Positions 62,858 to 64,000 of a stretch of DNA of 64,000 nt are shown piece after piece. Location of the stretch: positions 55,300-119,299 of the forward strand of contig NZ_FOVE01000009.1 in the NCBI RefSeq assembly GCF_900115065.1, read 5' to 3'. The DNA is from Formivibrio citricus. GTDB taxonomy: Bacteria; Pseudomonadota; Gammaproteobacteria; Burkholderiales; Chitinibacteraceae. The number at the start of each line of letters is the position of its first letter. Positions within the stretch are counted from its first letter, which is position 1. The notes beneath the pieces were generated by a model, which saw only the letters and a list, made by a program, of their open reading frames with translations, was not told the origin of the DNA and did no database searches. The position numbers were made by a program, and so were the translations under genes.

Positions 62858-63322
62858 TTAGGCATTGCCGGTGGCCTGGTCTTGTTGTGCTGCGTGTTGT
62901 TGCAAATAGATGGCCTCGAAGTTGACCGGTTGCAGCAATAGTGGGGCAAAACCAGCGCGTACGGTCAGGTCTGAAACGGCTTCGCGCAGGTAGGGGAAGA
63001 GTACGGTCGGGCAGCCGATACCCAGCAGCGCGTCCATGTCACCTTCCGGAACGTTCTCGATATGGAACAGGCCGGCTTGGGAAATCTCTACCAGGAACAG
63101 GGTGCGATCCTCGATCTTGGCTTGCGCAGTTGCCTTGAGCGATACCTCGTAGAAACCACCGTCAAACGCACGAGCCTCGTTCTGGAAGTTGACGTCGATC
63201 TGCGGGTCGGCTTGTTCCATGAAGCACATCGGGGTGTTCGGAGATTCCAGCGAGATGTCGGTGATATACAGTTTCTGGATGGAGAAGGTCGGCTGTACTG
63301 CTTGGGCTTGTTGTTCGCTCAT
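62858..63322 (-). CDS. secB: Protein-export chaperone SecB
   Basis: SecB is a tetrameric chaperone that keeps precursors unfolded and delivers them to SecA. The 154-residue acidic protein starts MSEQQAQAVQPTFSIQKLYI and has DISLESPNTPMCFME, CPTVLFPYLREAVSDLTVRAGFAPLLLQPVNFEAIY. It sits between grxC and the SH3 gene, the grxC-secB-gpsA order common in the class. Confidence 0.95.
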   Translation of the reverse strand: MSEQQAQAVQPTFSIQKLYITDISLESPNTPMCFMEQADPQIDVNFQNEARAFDGGFYEVSLKATAQAKIEDRTLFLVEISQAGLFHIENVPEGDMDALLGIGCPTVLFPYLREAVSDLTVRAGFAPLLLQPVNFEAIYLQQHAAQQDQATGNA

Positions 63323-63388
63323 GGCGATTCCTTGAAATTGGTTAGGTTGGGTATGAAAAACGTGGTGCGAATCATCGCACGACCAAGG

Positions 63389-63646
63389 CTACTTGCCCAG
63401 CAATGCATCCAGTTCTCCGGCGCGGTCCAGCGCGGCAAGGTCGTCGAACCCGCCCACGTGGCGGTCATCTATATATATCTGGGGAACAGTCCTGCGTCCG
63501 GTTCGATTCATCATCTCCTCGCGTCGCTCAGGGGCAAGGTCGACGCGGATCTTTTCGATCTCGGTGATGCCTTTGCTATTCAGTAACTGCTCAGCTCTTA
63601 TGCAATAAGGGCAGGTGCCGGTGCTGTACATCAGGATATGAGGCAT
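63389..63646 (-). CDS. grxC: Glutaredoxin 3
   Basis: GrxC reduces disulfides with glutathione. The 85-residue protein has the CPYC active site, TVPQIYIDD (cis-Pro) and GGFDDLAALDRAGELDALL. ATG 63646 has AAGGG at 9 nt; a second ATG at 63655 is too close to it. It is 66 bp upstream of secB. Confidence 0.93.
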   Translation of the reverse strand: MPHILMYSTGTCPYCIRAEQLLNSKGITEIEKIRVDLAPERREEMMNRTGRRTVPQIYIDDRHVGGFDDLAALDRAGELDALLGK

Positions 63647-63655
63647 GTAGGACAT

Positions 63656-64000
63656 CCCTTTTTATTGGTTTGACATGGATGTTAGTAGTCAGTCACGCAG
63701 GTTTGCGTGGATGCCGAGGCGCGCATCTGCGCCCCAGTCGCGCGAAGCGAACCGCAGCCATAGCAGGGCTATGGCGAGGATGAGCGACAAAGCGCATGGG
63801 GATGCAGGGCGTGACGAACATAGCAGAATCTGTGTGACTCTAGGTGCGGACAGAGCAAGAATAACTCAAGGGGAAGGCTGACGTATTGGAATGCCGGCTG
63901 TTTGCATATGTGATGCAAGCAGGCAGTATGCGGGAGCGCGAAAAACCAGTTACTGATAATTCAAAGGCTTAGCGGGTTTGTTTCGAAAATATTGCAGGAA
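63656..64000. other. Right-edge intergenic segment
   Basis: No gene is supported. A hairpin CCATAGC / GCTATGG lies near 63757-63774. A plus-strand frame at 63675-63881 has biased, arginine-rich composition and no ribosome-binding site, so it is left out. Confidence 0.4.

Noticed and set aside
63675..63881. 68-residue plus-strand frame at the right edge
   Set aside because: Biased composition, no ribosome-binding site, in a repeat-like GC-rich segment.

Overview
The window looks like a betaproteobacterial chromosome, most likely Rhodocyclales-like. The evidence is a nitrogenase-switch gene (draT, cut by the left edge), a bacteriohemerythrin, and housekeeping gene orders typical of that class: rng-holA-lptE-leuS; rsmI/lpoA-yraN-diaA-dolP; ubiA-ubiC; bioF-bioH; grxC-secB-SH3-gpsA. 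The genus is an inference from gene content. No database search was possible.

Layout. 1-10.27 kb is core chromosome: draT, hemerythrin, an NTF2-like protein, a 314-bp insertion-like element inside a terminator, RNase G, HolA, LptE, LeuRS, a pseudopilin, a Mut7-C RNase-fold protein and a 43-residue basic protein. 10.28-53.03 kb is a genomic island of about 42.7 kb. It is bounded on the right by an intact tRNA-Leu(CAA) with a P4-type integrase beside it, and on the left by an imperfect copy of the tRNA 3' end. 53.1-64 kb is core chromosome again.

The island is a defence and mobility archive. From left to right it holds: (1) a five-gene type I restriction-modification locus (WYL regulator of the BrxR/CapW type, hsdM, hsdS, hsdR and a DUF5655 nuclease); (2) umuDC with a divergent 31-residue membrane-peptide ORF sharing a GAAC-N4-GTTC palindrome; (3) DUF6933 and NERD/zinc-ribbon genes and a 149-bp MITE; (4) an integrase-less array of integron cassettes, read right to left. 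The cassettes carry a DUF4365 protein, a PD-(D/E)XK-TOPRIM fusion, an unknown protein and a two-gene Gabija-like system (OLD-type ATPase-TOPRIM plus UvrD-type helicase). One attC is split by an IS1111-group insertion sequence; (5) a possible operon of a small acidic protein, an HD-type (p)ppGpp-hydrolase-like protein and a 5'-nucleotidase, followed by a NERD-SF1 helicase; (6) a divergent XRE/WYL regulator pair with repeated operators, and membrane proteins of unknown function; (7) mobile-element maintenance genes (AlpA, inovirus Gp2-like, DUF932, a ParE-type toxin-antitoxin pair, YqaJ exonuclease, an RDF-like protein, a WGR-DNA ligase) in which five successive genes are each preceded by a strong hairpin; (8) the integrase.

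The most promising material for a new biological system is the integrase-less cassette array (especially the PD-(D/E)XK-TOPRIM and DUF4365 cassettes), the SOS-like divergent peptide beside umuDC, and the HD-hydrolase/nucleotidase/NERD-helicase cluster. Functions given for these are inferences from visible motifs and context.
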